A stretch of 64,000 bases of DNA, taken from assembly GCA_013397455.1 (NCBI GenBank), contig VYZB01000240.1, positions 27,521-91,520 on the forward strand. The letters are read 5' to 3'. This document shows, piece after piece, positions 49,993 to 61,298 of the stretch (positions are counted from its first letter, which is position 1; every line of letters begins with the position of its first letter). This DNA is from Crotophaga sulcirostris. Its lineage: Eukaryota > Chordata > Aves > Cuculiformes > Crotophagidae. The position numbers and the translations under genes are program-made. The notes under the pieces were generated by a model, which did not search any database, had not been told where the DNA came from, and was given only the letters and a program-made list of their open reading frames with translations.

Positions 49993-50282
49993 AAAGCTGG
50001 GGAGGGGCTCAAGGAGTGCCAGGGATGGGAAAAAGAGGAATGGTTTTAAGCTGAAAGAGGGGAGATTAGGATGAGATATTAGGTATTTGGTACAGGGAGG
50101 GTGGTGAGACACTGGCACAGGTTGCCCAGAGAAGTGGTGGCTGCCCCATCCCTGGAGGTGTTCAAGGCCAGGTTGGATGAAGCTCTGAGCAGCCTGAAGG
50201 TGTCCCTGCCCATGACAGGGGGGTTGGAACTGAATGATCTCTAAAAATCCTTCCGATCCAAACCATTCTGTGATTCTGTGAT
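49993..50282 (+). mobile_element. CR1 LINE, 5'-truncated
   Basis: Starts near 'AAAGCTGGGGAGGGGCTCAAG'. It continues through 'TTTTAAGCTGAAAGAGGGGAG', 'CCCATCCCTGGAGGTGTTC' and 'GGGGGGTTGGAACTGAATG' to 'CCATTCTGTGATTCTGTGATC'. The usual 'AGGAAGAAATTCTTCCC' block is rearranged to 'AGGTATTTGGTACAGGGAGG', which breaks ORF2. Confidence 0.93.
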
Positions 50283-53200
50283 CTTTTAGGGAGTGCAGTC
50301 AAGGCTTTGGATGGCAGACAGGCTCAGGCAGTTGCTGCTCTTCAGTCTTTATAGAGTTAGAAGCCTTGTAGGAAGCTTCTTCAAAGGGTGATGTTATCTC
50401 TTTTCAAACAGATGGCCCTCTGCCACCAGATCTTTCCAGAGAACAGGGTGCCCACTGCACAATCACAGGTCAGGTGGAGCAAGAATACATGGTCTGGAGC
50501 AAGGATGTCTGTGTCCTTTTGGATTTCACCACTGTGGTCGGATTCTTTGATATCTCATAAGGACTGATTCATGCCTGGGCCTTTCTTGTGGCAGGGGTTT
50601 TCATAACAGCTTTCTCTGATGTATAATAAGAGCTGAGTGAGTGATGAATTCTTCCCTCACTCGGGATATTTATAGTATTTTTCTTTCTTCCCGAGCGAGT
50701 CACCTATTTTCACAAGACTCGTAGGCGCTTCGTGTCAGTGAGACTTCAGCTCCTCTGCCAAATCTAGGGGAGACTGGCCAAAGGGTTCAAAAGTTTCTCA
50801 AGACTGGGATGGTGGGCTGGCTGGGGACATGTGAGGTCCCCATTGCACAAGCCTTGCATCTTAACAAGTCAAGCTAAAAGCCATGAAACTACTCAGTTCA
50901 CCCTTTATTTCTGGAGGTACCAAGGGTCACATTTCCCATCTGCTTCTCCACAGATGAGCAGGCTAAGATTTTGTTTCTCAGTTTGCATGGGAGCTGGGTT
51001 CTCAGTATTTTGCTGTGGAAGCTGGGTTTCTATTGGTATCATCTCCTCCAGGGTGCATCAGCTCTGACCACACCAAGTGGGATGAGATCCAAAGCATCTG
51101 GTGTGGGTTTATTACAGCTTTCCTGCTTACACAGAATGGATGTGGACCAGCATGATTTTCTTTATACTGAGGGCTTATTATGCACTCTGGGTTAGCAAGT
51201 AGAACTACCTGACTACTTCTGTCCCCAAAATATGTGTCTGGATACCAGTTTGCACCTGGAGGGCTCAAGAAAGAGGAGAAGATCACCAGCTACGTTGCCA
51301 AGATGTCCATCCATCTCCCCTAAGCCACTGTTTTGTAGTCTCATGTACTGAGCTGGAGCCACAGGAATTAATGCTTGCACAACAGAGGTTTGAGCCCAAG
51401 GGAGGTCTCCTGTCTAGGCAGGAAAAATTGTCAGGTTTTTAAATACTTCATAGCTATTTGCAACTTTCTCCAAGGAGAATGTTGTGTCTTCTGCTTCTCC
51501 AGTGAATACAGACTGCCATCTCCCATTATGGGAATAATATAAAATAAAATACAATAAAACTGAGAGTAAAGCTGTATTCTGAGGGCTTTTTCATCTTTTC
51601 CTAATCCACTGCTTCTGTAATATTTTTCCCTGTGTTTTCCCTTTTTTGGGGGCGGAGTGGGGGATGATTTGTTTGTTGTTGTTTTTTCTTATACTACCAG
51701 AGGAAAAGCAGAACATTTTGGATGCTTTTTTAATTTTATTTTATTTGCGGATGCTTTTTTTGCTCCCTTCACTCTGGCTCACATGTCTCCCCAGCATCTC
51801 TCCCTCTGCAGATGCTGCGGCTGTGATGGTGCTGCCTGTGCTCTGCATCCCCCACCCCTGTGCTGGTCTGTGGCCCAGGTCAACCCCCACATCCCCCCTC
51901 TCTCTGCCTGGGGGTGAAGGGGGGGGGCTGCCTTGTACCATCCTCCGGCAGCTCTGTGCACTTGTGTCCTCCTCCTCTTCCCACAGCCTGATTTATTTGG
52001 TTTATCTTTCCCTCTAACAGCCACCCTTCCCTGTGCCTGATTGCAGTGACCTCTGGTCCCTGCATAGCTCAAATTCTTCTGCGGGGGCCAGGGGCCACCT
52101 GGAAGGGCTTCCTCCTTCCCTGGGCCACTCCAGATGAGATCAAAAGGGTCCCTCGGCTGTATCCATCCTCGCTGTATCCATCCATGCTGACATCCAGTCC
52201 TGTGCTTTCCCTGCCCAAAGTGCTTGCCCTGGGCAAAGGCCAGTTGGCTGGAGATTGATGTGGGTCTCCCGAGAGGATGCTCTGTTTTCGCGCGAGTGCT
52301 CCACGCAGTAGGGAAAGCAACAGCAGGGTCTGCCCCTGCCCTGGGGACATGCTGCTCCTCCTGTCCAGCCTAACTAAAAAACTTGTCTCCTTTGCTCCCT
52401 GAAGCTAGGGAGTTGTGGTGCTGGACACCCCTGGGGCTGGCAGGTGTGATGGGGTTAGGGAGAGGCCAAGACCCTGACACCAAAGCAGTAATCTCCATCT
52501 GATCAGTCTCCTCTTTCCCTTTCCAGCCCCCTGTGCAGGATCTAAGTGGGTGCAGTGATGCTGAACATGGGGATCTCACCATATCAAGTATTACTCCTGG
52601 CAGAGCCAGGGCCACTGAGACAGCAAGGGTCTGGACAATATCCCAAACTCCTGGGAGCAGACCTGCTTATCAACATGTGTTGGCAGCCTGGGCAGGATCC
52701 TTCTCCCACCCTACCCAACAGGGCAGGGTGAAGAAGCCACACTTCTGACACATTCCCTTCAGTCACAGCTCAGCCCCGTGTTATGAAAAGGAACCATTCT
52801 GGAGCTGGAGCAGACCCAGCACCCTTGGGGTGGAGGTCACATCCAGCTGGCTGTCTCCTCTCCACCCCTGCAGCGAGTGGCTGTGCAGCCCCTGCAACAT
52901 TGATTCCTGCATCCCATGTGGCAGTGAGGATTATCTCTCCCTGGCATCTCCCTGTCCAGCTCCGTGAGCTCAGGCACATTCCTGAGAAAGGATCAGCAAG
53001 AGCTCAGGCTGAGGCTGAGCCAGGGATGAATCAGACCCTCCTGTTCCTGCTTCCCCTTCCCTCCAAGGATCCCAGTGCGAGGTCAGTGGCAGTGGCTGAT
53101 GGACTGAGGGTGAGCAAGGAGGGAAGCTCATCTCTGCATTGTTTCTGGGAGTTACACTTTGCTGGGAGTTAAGTCTCCAAGATAAGAGAGTGAAATGGTT

Positions 53201-54659
53201 GCTGGAGGTTTAATTAAGGTCTGCAAGTGGAGGCACGGTGGGATGGCAGAGCCCCCACCACTTCCCAAACCCCCACTGCAACATTTGCAACCAGTGAGAT
53301 AAACTGATGAGCTACAGGGGCCCAAGGCTTTGCTGTGTTGCATCTTGTCTTTTTCATTGCACACTTTTACCCAAGACAAAACTTTAGGGCCAAACCTGTG
53401 TCTGATGTCTGTGATGCCATGAATCAGCAGCCCATGCTCGTGGGTTGGCTGGGATAGATCTTACCAGACCCTCTTTTAACATGGGTTTATAACCAGCCTC
53501 CCATTCTCTGTGTTGTTTAAGGGCTTGCACTCCCTTTTCCCTTTGAAAATGAGAAGGAGAGCATATGATGTGATGTTTGATTCTGCTGTATGAACTTGGC
53601 ACTTCGAATTTTCATGGTTCTCCATCCCATCCTCAGCACAGCAATTACAGTTAATTATTGCAGACACAGTCTTGGGGTGCATCTCTTTGCAATGGGGTGT
53701 TTCAGGATAGGGACAAAATCAAACCTTTGGAGACCTTGGGAGAGCTGGGGTTTATCTCCAGCTCTGCTGATGGCTTGTTGTTTGATTTGTGGGTGGAAAA
53801 ACCCAGCACTCTGGGGCTTGGTCCCTGTGGTCATCCTCTGTTTTCTCCAGATGGCTTCCCTAGCCTTACTCATGTATAACATCAGGAAGGCTTTGCAAGC
53901 AACTTCTGCATAAACGACTCTTAAAAGGGACAAAATCACTTCCAGCAGGCAGAGTTAAACAAGTTAAAGACTCCCAGAGAGAGTTAAGCTCACCCGTGTC
54001 GTCTAGCAGGACAGACAAATCCACAAGGACACGTTGTGCCAGGGGCCAGAAGGGACTTGCCACCTCCAATGAGAGAGGGCAGCTTGCTGTGCAGCTGGAC
54101 ACTGGCAAAGTGCTGAGCCTCTGCATCACTGCTCAGCGTGTGGTTACAGACTGGGGGCCGTGCCACGGCTTGTAGGAAAGCTAGGAAGTTCATTTTTTTT
54201 CCTGGAAAATGGGGCTGTGACTGCACCAAGAATGTGTGGGTAGAAGGGGCTCCTTAAACACTCAAAAATAAATAAATAAATAAATAAAAGAGTGAGTCAG
54301 GCTATTGCAAAATCCTGAAACTTGCATAAAACTCATGAGTTACTATTTAGGGTCTGTTTTGTTTAATGCTAAATACTGGCTTCTTTTCGTCTTCCCTGCA
54401 AGTTCCTCTTTCCTTCTGACGTCCGAGAGGGAAGGTGGGGCTCCTCATTGCAAAAAGTCACCTTCAGGACATGGAGTTTTTGCTAAACCATGAAATACCA
54501 CAAAGTTCCTGACAGAATTACCATAAGTGGCAATGGTGTGGATGAGCTGGTATCACTCGTCAGGGAAGTGAAGTGGCAGAGTCCTGCAAAAGCAACAACA
54601 GCACAGCATGGGATAGATTCTGCAAAGCCACGTGAAATCCTCGTGGACAAAGGTATTTC
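50283..54659. other. Unique non-coding stretch
   Basis: No gene is recognised. Contains nested inverted repeats at 50635-50695, A/T-rich (AAAAT)n-like sequence at 51538-51561 and a G-rich run near 51908-51930. A two-copy 13 bp repeat GCTGTATCCATCC lies at 52156-52168 and 52171-52183, and an (AAAT)n microsatellite at 54264-54289. Confidence 0.45.
54264..54289. repeat. (AAAT)n microsatellite
   Basis: About six tandem AAAT units. Confidence 0.9.
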
Positions 54660-54893
54660 ATAGAATCATAGAATTTCTTGGTTGGAAAAGACCTTTGAGA
54701 TCATTGAGTCCAACCGTACCTGTCCACTATTGAACCAGATCCCTGAGAAACTCATCTACCTGTCTTTTAAACACCTCCAGGGATGGTGACTCTACCACAC
54801 CTCTGCCAGTACCTGACCACCCTTTCAGTGAAGAAACCTTTCCTAATGTGTAATCTGAACCTCCCAAGTTCAGAACCTCCCAAGTTTTGAGCC
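54660..54893 (-). mobile_element. CR1 LINE, 5'-truncated, minus strand
   Basis: Begins on the plus strand with the reverse complement of the CR1 end, 'TAGAATCATAGAATTTCTTGG'. It continues with 'AAGACCTTTGAGATCATTGAG', 'AAACACCTCCAGGGATGGTG' and 'CCACCCTTTCAGTGAAGAAAC'. Near its far end GAACCTCCCAAGTT is duplicated in tandem (54857-54870 and 54873-54886). The far boundary is uncertain. Confidence 0.92.
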
Positions 54894-55878
54894 AGAAAAT
54901 GTCTGCACATCCCAGAGAGAAAACATCCCCCCGTATCAGCCCATAAAGATGTAACATTTTACCAAGTGATGCTGGAAATCTTCGCTCTGAGAATCAGTCT
55001 CCTGTGCAGTTGGGAAGAAGAGGCTCTTGCTGGAGGGGTTTAGAACAAGAATGTGACACGAAACACTTGAAATGCTGGAAATGGAATCTGAGGTTTTAAA
55101 TTTTACTTGAAAATTTAACATTTGAAATAACTGGCAGCCAGGTTATGAGATGACCCAGCCTACGTGACTGATACCCAGTGATGATTGATAGTGAACGGTG
55201 GTGCCAGACCTTTCACCGCATTTAATTACATATCAGCAAATACCCTGAAGTCATTAATTACTGCCTGACATGTTTTGGAGGCTCAGGGAAACACACACAA
55301 CATCCCCCCCCCTCCTTTTTCTTTCCTAGGAAGGAATCTTTGTATATAATTGGGGATGATTGAGTCAATGTTATGAGTACACCATCAACTGAGAGTTGTG
55401 ACTGCACACAGGTTTTTAAACAGGTGTGACACACACACACGTGCACACTCACACCCCTGCACACCCCCACCAGATCCACTCCTACCTGCCTGCACCCTGC
55501 GCTGCGCTGGAGCTGGAGATAGGAGAGAGGAGCTCCTGAGAAGCACTGGCTCTAAAGCTGTCTGGTTTCCCAGACTGTGAGGCATTTCTGCCTTTGTTTT
55601 CTTTTAATAGAGCTGATTTTTTTTGGAAGGGATATGAGAATCATCAGACTGATTCAACCATGCTTCTGTTTTGGATGCTGATGCAACAGCCCTTGTGATG
55701 GGGATGAAACACCTCCCAGCTCCGCTTGGCTGTCCTGCTGCCCTTCCATGGTGAGGGAGGTGGGAAGGGGAGCGATGGTGGCTTCTCAGGGATGGACAGT
55801 GCTGAGTTTTCCATTCCCCTGGCACAGTTAGCCTCCAGCAGCAGGGAGACCAGTTGAGGGGATGTAAACATACCTACG
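54894..55878. other. Unique stretch with CA/C-rich repeats
   Basis: No gene. It contains a C9-10 run near 55304-55312 and the CA-rich microsatellite at 55426-55470. Confidence 0.5.
55426..55470. repeat. (CA)n-rich interrupted microsatellite
   Basis: Runs of ACACAC broken by GTG, CT and CCC. Alternating purine-pyrimidine DNA of this kind can adopt a Z form. Confidence 0.8.
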
Positions 55879-56136
55879 GTGGGAAGGGACAACTCTCCAT
55901 GGCCAACTCTTGGTGGGACAAACGCTCTGTGAAAACAACTCTCTGCAGCCAACTCTCCACAGGAACAACTCTCTGCAGGGAGCCATTACAGTTAGACTCA
56001 GGCTTATGGTTAGGTTTAGGCTTAGGGTTGAGGTAGGGGTAGAGTTGTCCTTGCTTAGAGTTGTCCCTGTGAAGAGGTGTCACACAGAGAGTTGGTAGTA
56101 GAGAGTAGGCTGTGGAGAGCTGTCCTAGACCCCACC
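55879..56136. repeat. Large palindrome with telomere-like core
   Basis: The left arm (55879-55977) has six diverged units centred on CAACTCT, at 55890, 55904, 55919 (as CAAACGCTCT), 55936, 55950 and 55966. The right arm (56041-56136) has six inverted counterparts centred on AGAGTTG, at 56041, 56057, 56073, 56088, 56102 and 56116, with similar 14-17 bp spacing. The arms also match outward through GGTGGG. The spacer (55991-56044) reads as nine consecutive hexamers of GTTAGG type, four of them close to exact. No transposase, recognisable target-site duplication or named family is seen. Alternatives are a degenerate fold-back element, a decayed interstitial telomeric insertion or a rearranged minisatellite. 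Confidence 0.75.
55991..56044 (+). repeat. Degenerate TTAGGG-like hexamers
   Basis: In a fixed six-base frame the units are GTTAGA, CTCAGG, CTTATG, GTTAGG, TTTAGG, CTTAGG, GTTGAG, GTAGGG and GTAGAG. The period is exact but the units are diverged from (GTTAGG)n, which suits an old interstitial telomeric tract. It sits exactly between the palindrome arms. Confidence 0.6.
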
Positions 56137-57527
56137 TACAGCAAGGTGGCACAGGCATTTCGGCAAAGCCAGAACAGCTCTATTGGAACCAAGAAGCTTT
56201 GACCAAGTCCTGATGCTCTTTCTGTCTTTCTCCTGTCTCATTGTGGGAATAGGTGCCACGTGGCTTTCATTATGTTTCGGTTGATGCGGTTCTTGGTGCT
56301 GTAACTGTGGATTTTCTTGGTTTCACTCACGTGTATTTAAGTTTGTATTTTTGCCTCCTCCTCCCAGCCTGCGCTGAGATCTGGTAACCAGCATGGTCTG
56401 AAAAATGTGATTGTGATTGATACTGTTGCCTGGAGCCCATGTGGATCTGAGATTCTGCCAGTGTTTTGTTTTATGAGTTGATGTCTTTTTAATTCTTCCA
56501 AAGTCAGGACTTGGTGCTTTCCCTCAAAGAAGTTAGGCTTAGCTTGAACATTCTAGGATTAAAAATGAATTTCTCACTCTGTCCCACACTGTTCTTGTCT
56601 TGCAGAACTTGCTTCATCCAGCCTGGCTTGTGGATTTCACTGCAGCCCAGCCAGGCTCTGCAAGGAACCTGGGGTTAAATTCCCTCCTTTTACTTCCCAT
56701 TTCTCCTGATGACTGTGAGAGTCACATCTCAGCTGAGTTGAAAGAGAAGCATCAGAGCAGGGAAGGGACTCCCCTCTCCCTCCTGTCCTCAAGAGCCAGA
56801 GCTTGAGACGTGCCCTCAAGCTGCTGTAAATGATCTTCCATGCCTTGATAGTCCCCAGGAAAGAGAGAGCATCCCAGAACAAGACCACTGGCCAACAGGT
56901 CAACCCCAAAATCATTTGGAAAACTTAACACACAAGCCCTGGAGCAAATCATCAGAAACTGTCTTCTGTGGCAGGTCAAAAGGGGGATAACAAGGGGCCA
57001 AAGCTGCAGGGGACAGGATTTAAATGACTTGCTGTTTCTGTTACAGCTCGTACATGTCCAGAGCTTGTTTGTGAGCAATTAAGCTGGTTGTCTTAAGCAG
57101 AGCCACAGAAAGCATGATGAAGTAATTAATAGTAATTAAAAGCATGTTATCTACGGGCATGTTGTCTGTGCCCATTCTGCACAGCCCTGTGCTGTCAGCT
57201 GCCCTGCACCAGCTTGCTCAAGCAAGGGCTAAAGCTGAGGGGCAAGAGCCTGGGTGAGCTCTGCTTGCCCTCTCTATCAGCCCAGGAGGTCCCTGGGGAA
57301 GCCTCCCCACTGCCACCAGATGCCCAGAATGGCAGAAGTGGCAGGACTCTGCTCCCATCTGCTCCTGACCCAGTAGTGCCCAGGGAAGGAGGCAAGAGGC
57401 GCCCACCTGAGCACGCGTGAGCCTGACCCTATTTTGACGAAGTATGGTCTTTCCTAATCAAATTGCAAATTTCCACTAGTTTTAGCTCGTAATTGCACCA
57501 AGCAACTTGATTGCCAACCATATACTG
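56137..57527. other. Unique non-coding stretch
   Basis: No gene. Contains the paired tandem dimers at 57121-57171. Antisense frames at 56.6-57.1 kb lack domains. Confidence 0.45.
57121..57171. repeat. Two adjacent tandem dimers (10 bp and 15 bp)
   Basis: AGTAATTAAT / AGTAATTAAA (57121-57130, 57131-57140) is followed after one base by GCATGTTATCTACGG / GCATGTTGTCTGTGC (57142-57156, 57157-57171). The first pair holds two TAATTA homeodomain cores. The second holds two CATG-centred words that each fit nine of ten positions of a p53-family half-site, with a 5 bp spacer. Confidence 0.75.
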
Positions 57528-57882
57528 GGCTGCATCAAAAGAAGTGTTGGGATTGTTCATCCTGGAGAAGAGAAGGCTCTGGGAAGACCTTAAAGGGAGC
57601 CTACAGGAAAGCTGAGGAGGGGCTCTTGATCAGGGAGTACAGGGATAGGACAAAGGGCAATGGTTTTAGGCTGAAAGAGGGGAGATTGAGATTAGGTATT
57701 AGGAGGAAATTTGTTATTGTGAGAGTGGTGAGACACTGGCATATGTTGCCCAGAGAACACTCTGGAGATGTTCAAGGCCATGTTTGACGGGGCTTTCAGC
57801 AAGCTGGGTAGGTGTCCTTGCCAGTTGGAACTGGATGGTCTTTGAGGTCCCTTCCAACCCGAACTATTCTATGATTCTATGA
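57528..57882 (+). mobile_element. CR1 LINE with internal deletions
   Basis: Starts 'GGGCTGCATCAAAAGAAGTG' but jumps at about 57547 straight to 'TTGGGATTGTTCATCCTGG', skipping about 185 bp that the copy at 2.7 kb retains. A second gap near 57757 removes about 16 bp before 'CTGGAGATGTTCAAGG'. The 3' end is good: 'CTATTCTATGATTCTATGATC'. Confidence 0.93.
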
Positions 57883-59050
57883 TCAACTTAGCTAGGCTCC
57901 ATCTTTGCAAAGCTCCCTCTCTGTCCTGTTGTGCTCAGTCAAGACATAACCCTTAGACCTTTTTTGCCATTAATGTGAGATCTGGCTAAAGGGGCGGTTT
58001 CAAGCGGGGAGAATAAACCAACCTCACTCTCATCCTAGTCCCACCTCTTCTAATGACAGATGTCGAGGATGGGGAGGAAAGAAAACCTCCGTGTGGGTTG
58101 GTTTGTTTTTCTGAGTGATCCAATCAACATCCAAGTCAAAACAGGACAAGAAAAAAAACAGGGCTCAGTGGGGATGGAGTGAGGAATTCAGGTTTAGCTT
58201 AACCCCTCTTCGCTTTGAATAGAAACAGATCATTCTCTTTAGAGACAGAGAGAGGGAAAAGAAGCCTGAGATTTTTAGAATTTTCCCTGTATTATTTTCT
58301 GAATCAGACTTTAAGCTGCCAATGTTCCTTTAGCCAAAAAGGGCATCTTTTTAATCGGATTTACATTTTCAGCTCTAACCACTGCTGGTCCCCCTTGCCT
58401 TCAGCTATGCTTTGCCAGCAGGAGCAGACTTTTCATGAACTGCCCTTAGCAATGTCCTAGGAGCTCACATCAAGAGGCAAGATGCACTGGAGTCTCTGTT
58501 TCCTACTTCCAAACACCTTCCTCTTTCTTTTCAACATATCCCCCTGCTGCAAAGAGTAGCTGAGCTGTAGCTCTTCAATTATTTTAGTGCCTTTTCCCCA
58601 TTTAAGCATTGCAGGACATTATACAGAACAGAGAACTGAATCTACCTCTCAGAGTTGCACCACACAATGTAAGGCTCCCAGGCATTTTCCTGCAGTCCAA
58701 AATCTCCTGACATTTCATATATTGAATCTGTTTATCAAAGCTGTTCTTCTGACATGATACTTTTTTTTTCACAAGCTGCATATCTGTCCTTGCTGGGGCT
58801 TCTCAAAAAAAAAAAAGTGTCAGGGCTTCTGGCTTATGCCAGCACAAGGTTTCTTGGTGAGTGAGTCACTGCATTTGCAAGGCTGGAGCTGGAAGTTGGA
58901 TTTCTATGCCATTCCTGGGGACTTGCCTAAAGAGAAAAGCTAGCCCAGAATATGCAAGGATGCAAAATAATAGAGGTTTAGGGTGAATGTGGGGAGAAAA
59001 GCCCCTTTAGCAATTGCATCCACAGTGGATTGCATTAAACAAGCAGGTAA
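57883..59050. other. Unique non-coding stretch
   Basis: No gene. Holds a T run near 58762-58770 and an A run near 58806-58817. Confidence 0.5.
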
Positions 59051-59523
59051 CCAGCAGGTCAAGGGAGGTGATTCTGACCCTCTGCTGTGCTCTCGTGAGA
59101 CCTCACTTGGAGTCCTGCATTCAGTTCTGGAATCCTCAGCCCAGGAAGGACATGGAGCTGTTAGAGTGTGTCCAGAGGAAGCCACAAAGATGATCTGAGG
59201 GCTCCAGGAAAGCTGGGGAGGGGCTCTTGATCAGGGAGTGCAGGGATGGGATGAGGGGGAATGGTTTTCAGCTGAAAGAGGGGAGATTGAGACGAGATCT
59301 TAGGAAGAAATGTTTTCCTGTGAGGGTGGTGAGGCCCTGGCACAGGCTGCCCAGAGCAGTGGTGGCTGCCCCATCCCTGGAGGTGTTCAAGGCCAGGTTG
59401 GATGGGGCTTTGAGCCCCCTGATCCAGTGGGAGGTGTCCCTGCCCATGGCAGGGGGGTTGGAACTGGGTGGACTTTAAGGTCCCTTCCAAGGCAAACCAA
59501 TCTATGTTTCTATGATTCTATGA
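59051..59523 (+). mobile_element. CR1 LINE, young, one internal deletion
   Basis: From 'CCAGCAGGTCAAGGGAGGTG' through 'TGAGACCTCACTTGGAGTCC' and 'CCAGAGGAAGCCACAAAGATG' to a complete end, 'TATGTTTCTATGATTCTATGA'. At about 59205 the sequence passes from 'TGATCTGAGGGCTCC' directly to 'AGGAAAGCTGGGG', lacking about 105 bp present in the 34.3 kb copy. The ORF2 tail is open at 59227-59478, with RRDLRKKCFPVRV and PSLEVFKARLDG. Confidence 0.95.
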
Positions 59524-60907
59524 AAGTAAAAAGGAGGATTTTTCTTACAGAGTTGGAGGAAGGTCCCCACGTAAATTAATCCACCTGGGATAATCAGGAA
59601 TAGCTAACCTGGGTAGGGCAAAGCCTCGGGAGCCGCACTGAGGGGAATGAAAGACAAACTCCTCTTCCCTCGTGCTCTCCCTCTCATTATTATCTACACA
59701 TAAATTATTCACATTCTTTGCAAGCCAAGTCCTGTCTTGACTGAAGGAGTTCAGATCATTTGAAACCCAACAATTTTCTGCATAGTTCATGATAAAAGAA
59801 GCTACAACAGAGAAGCAGATTAGGAGCAGGAGTAAAAGGGATAGGATTTCTTCTGCTGTCATTTCAGCTCCCAGGAGTTTCCTGAGGTTTCTGGACTACT
59901 GATAACACAGGCTCCTGGATACTTGGCAGAAAAAAAAAAAACAAACCACAGCATGGAGAAGATGGAAGGACCTTGCAGAGAGGCTAGAGGACCCATGTGT
60001 GTTGGGGTGGAATTCTCTCGGGGAGCATCTCTGCTGGGAGGAGGCCAGAGATGCTGCACTAGGGCATAAGTGGTGGTGTGGAGCACAGGCTCAGATTTCA
60101 AGGTAGATTTCATTATAAGCACTTAATTACAGAACATGCCTTAAAAAATTTCCAGTAAAGAGCCATCTCAAAGCAAATATGATCCCTTCCAGAAATGTTG
60201 TTTCAGCATTATCCAAATGCTCAAGGTCACTGCGGCTTGCTTCTTTTTCACCCTCATGGTGGCATTTTGCCATCAGCATTTCCATGAAATGGCTCGTTTT
60301 TGATGAATTCTCGCTTTTCGATGGCAAGAGAGGAGGAGCACTGGATGGTTTCCAAGCAGCTCCATTACAGATGCCAACATTTTGCAAGAGGCCTCTCTCA
60401 CCCTGGTTAATTCATCACCAAGACGTGACCTCGCAGGGCTGAATCTGCCCAGGAGCAGGCAATGATGGGATCTGGATGGCCATCCCTGTGCTGCCTCCAT
60501 GGGCAGCTCCACTGCTGCACTCCCAGTTCAGGGCTTGGTGGAAATTTGGGTCTGTCCCTTTCTGCCCAAAAGAGAGTCCAAAAGACAGCTCACCCTTCCC
60601 AGCACACCAAAAGCATCCCTGCCACCTCCAGCTTTCTGATGTACTCTCAGCCCAAGCCTGGAGGATAGTCTGGATTTCCTCCTACCATCCTCCCTGGTTT
60701 CAGAGCAAAAATAGGATCCAGTTTGGTGGGGGATGCAGGCAGGTGGCTCAGAGAGCTGTGATTGCCTCTATAAACACATCTGTGCATAGCAGGGAGGAGA
60801 GCTGGTTGAGCTGAGGAGTGACTGGCTCCAAATCAGCAGAACCAAAAAGGTTCCAAATCAACAGAAGAAATATTATCTTGAAGAAGGGCAGAACACAGAG
60901 CCAGTAG
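59524..60907. other. Unique non-coding stretch
   Basis: No gene. A12-13 lies near 59930-59942. A near-duplicate of CTCCAAATCAGCAGAA appears as TTCCAAATCAACAGAA near 60826-60866. Confidence 0.45.
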
Positions 60908-61298
60908 GCACTTGGTCTGTTCAGCCTGGAGGAAAGGAGACTGAGAGGGGATCTCATAGCTGTTTCCTTCCTTCTTACAAGGGAAGGAGGAGGAACAGGT
61001 GCTGGTCTCTTCTCTCTGGTGACCCATGATTGGACAAGAGGGAATGGCAGGAAGATGTGCCAGGGGAGGTTTAGACTGGATATTGGGAAGAGGTTCTTCA
61101 CCCAGCGGGTGGTGGAGCACTGGAACAGCTCCCCAGGGAAGCAGTCCTGGCACCCAGTTTGCCAGTGTTCAAGAAGCATTTGGACAATGCCCTCAGTCAC
61201 ACAGTGTGAATGTTGGGAGCGTCCTATGTAGGGATGGGAGTTGGATTTGATGTTCCTTTTGGGTCCTTTCCAACTCAGGTGATTCCATGGTTCTATGA
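60908..61298 (+). mobile_element. CR1 LINE, 5'-truncated
   Basis: Shares with the 0.7-1.2 kb copy 'CTCTTCTCTCTGGTGACC', 'GAATGGCAGGAAGATGTGCC', 'GGTTCTTCACCCAGCGGG' and 'GAGCACTGGAACAGCTCCCC', plus the end 'CTTTCCAACTCAGGTGATTC' and 'CATGGTTCTATGA'. A 286-codon minus-strand frame across it (61608-60748) is antisense to the element. Confidence 0.93.

Noticed and set aside
59161..59490. 109-codon minus-strand frame
   Set aside because: Antisense to CR1. The same peptide words recur at 34.2-34.7 kb because both are the same repeat.
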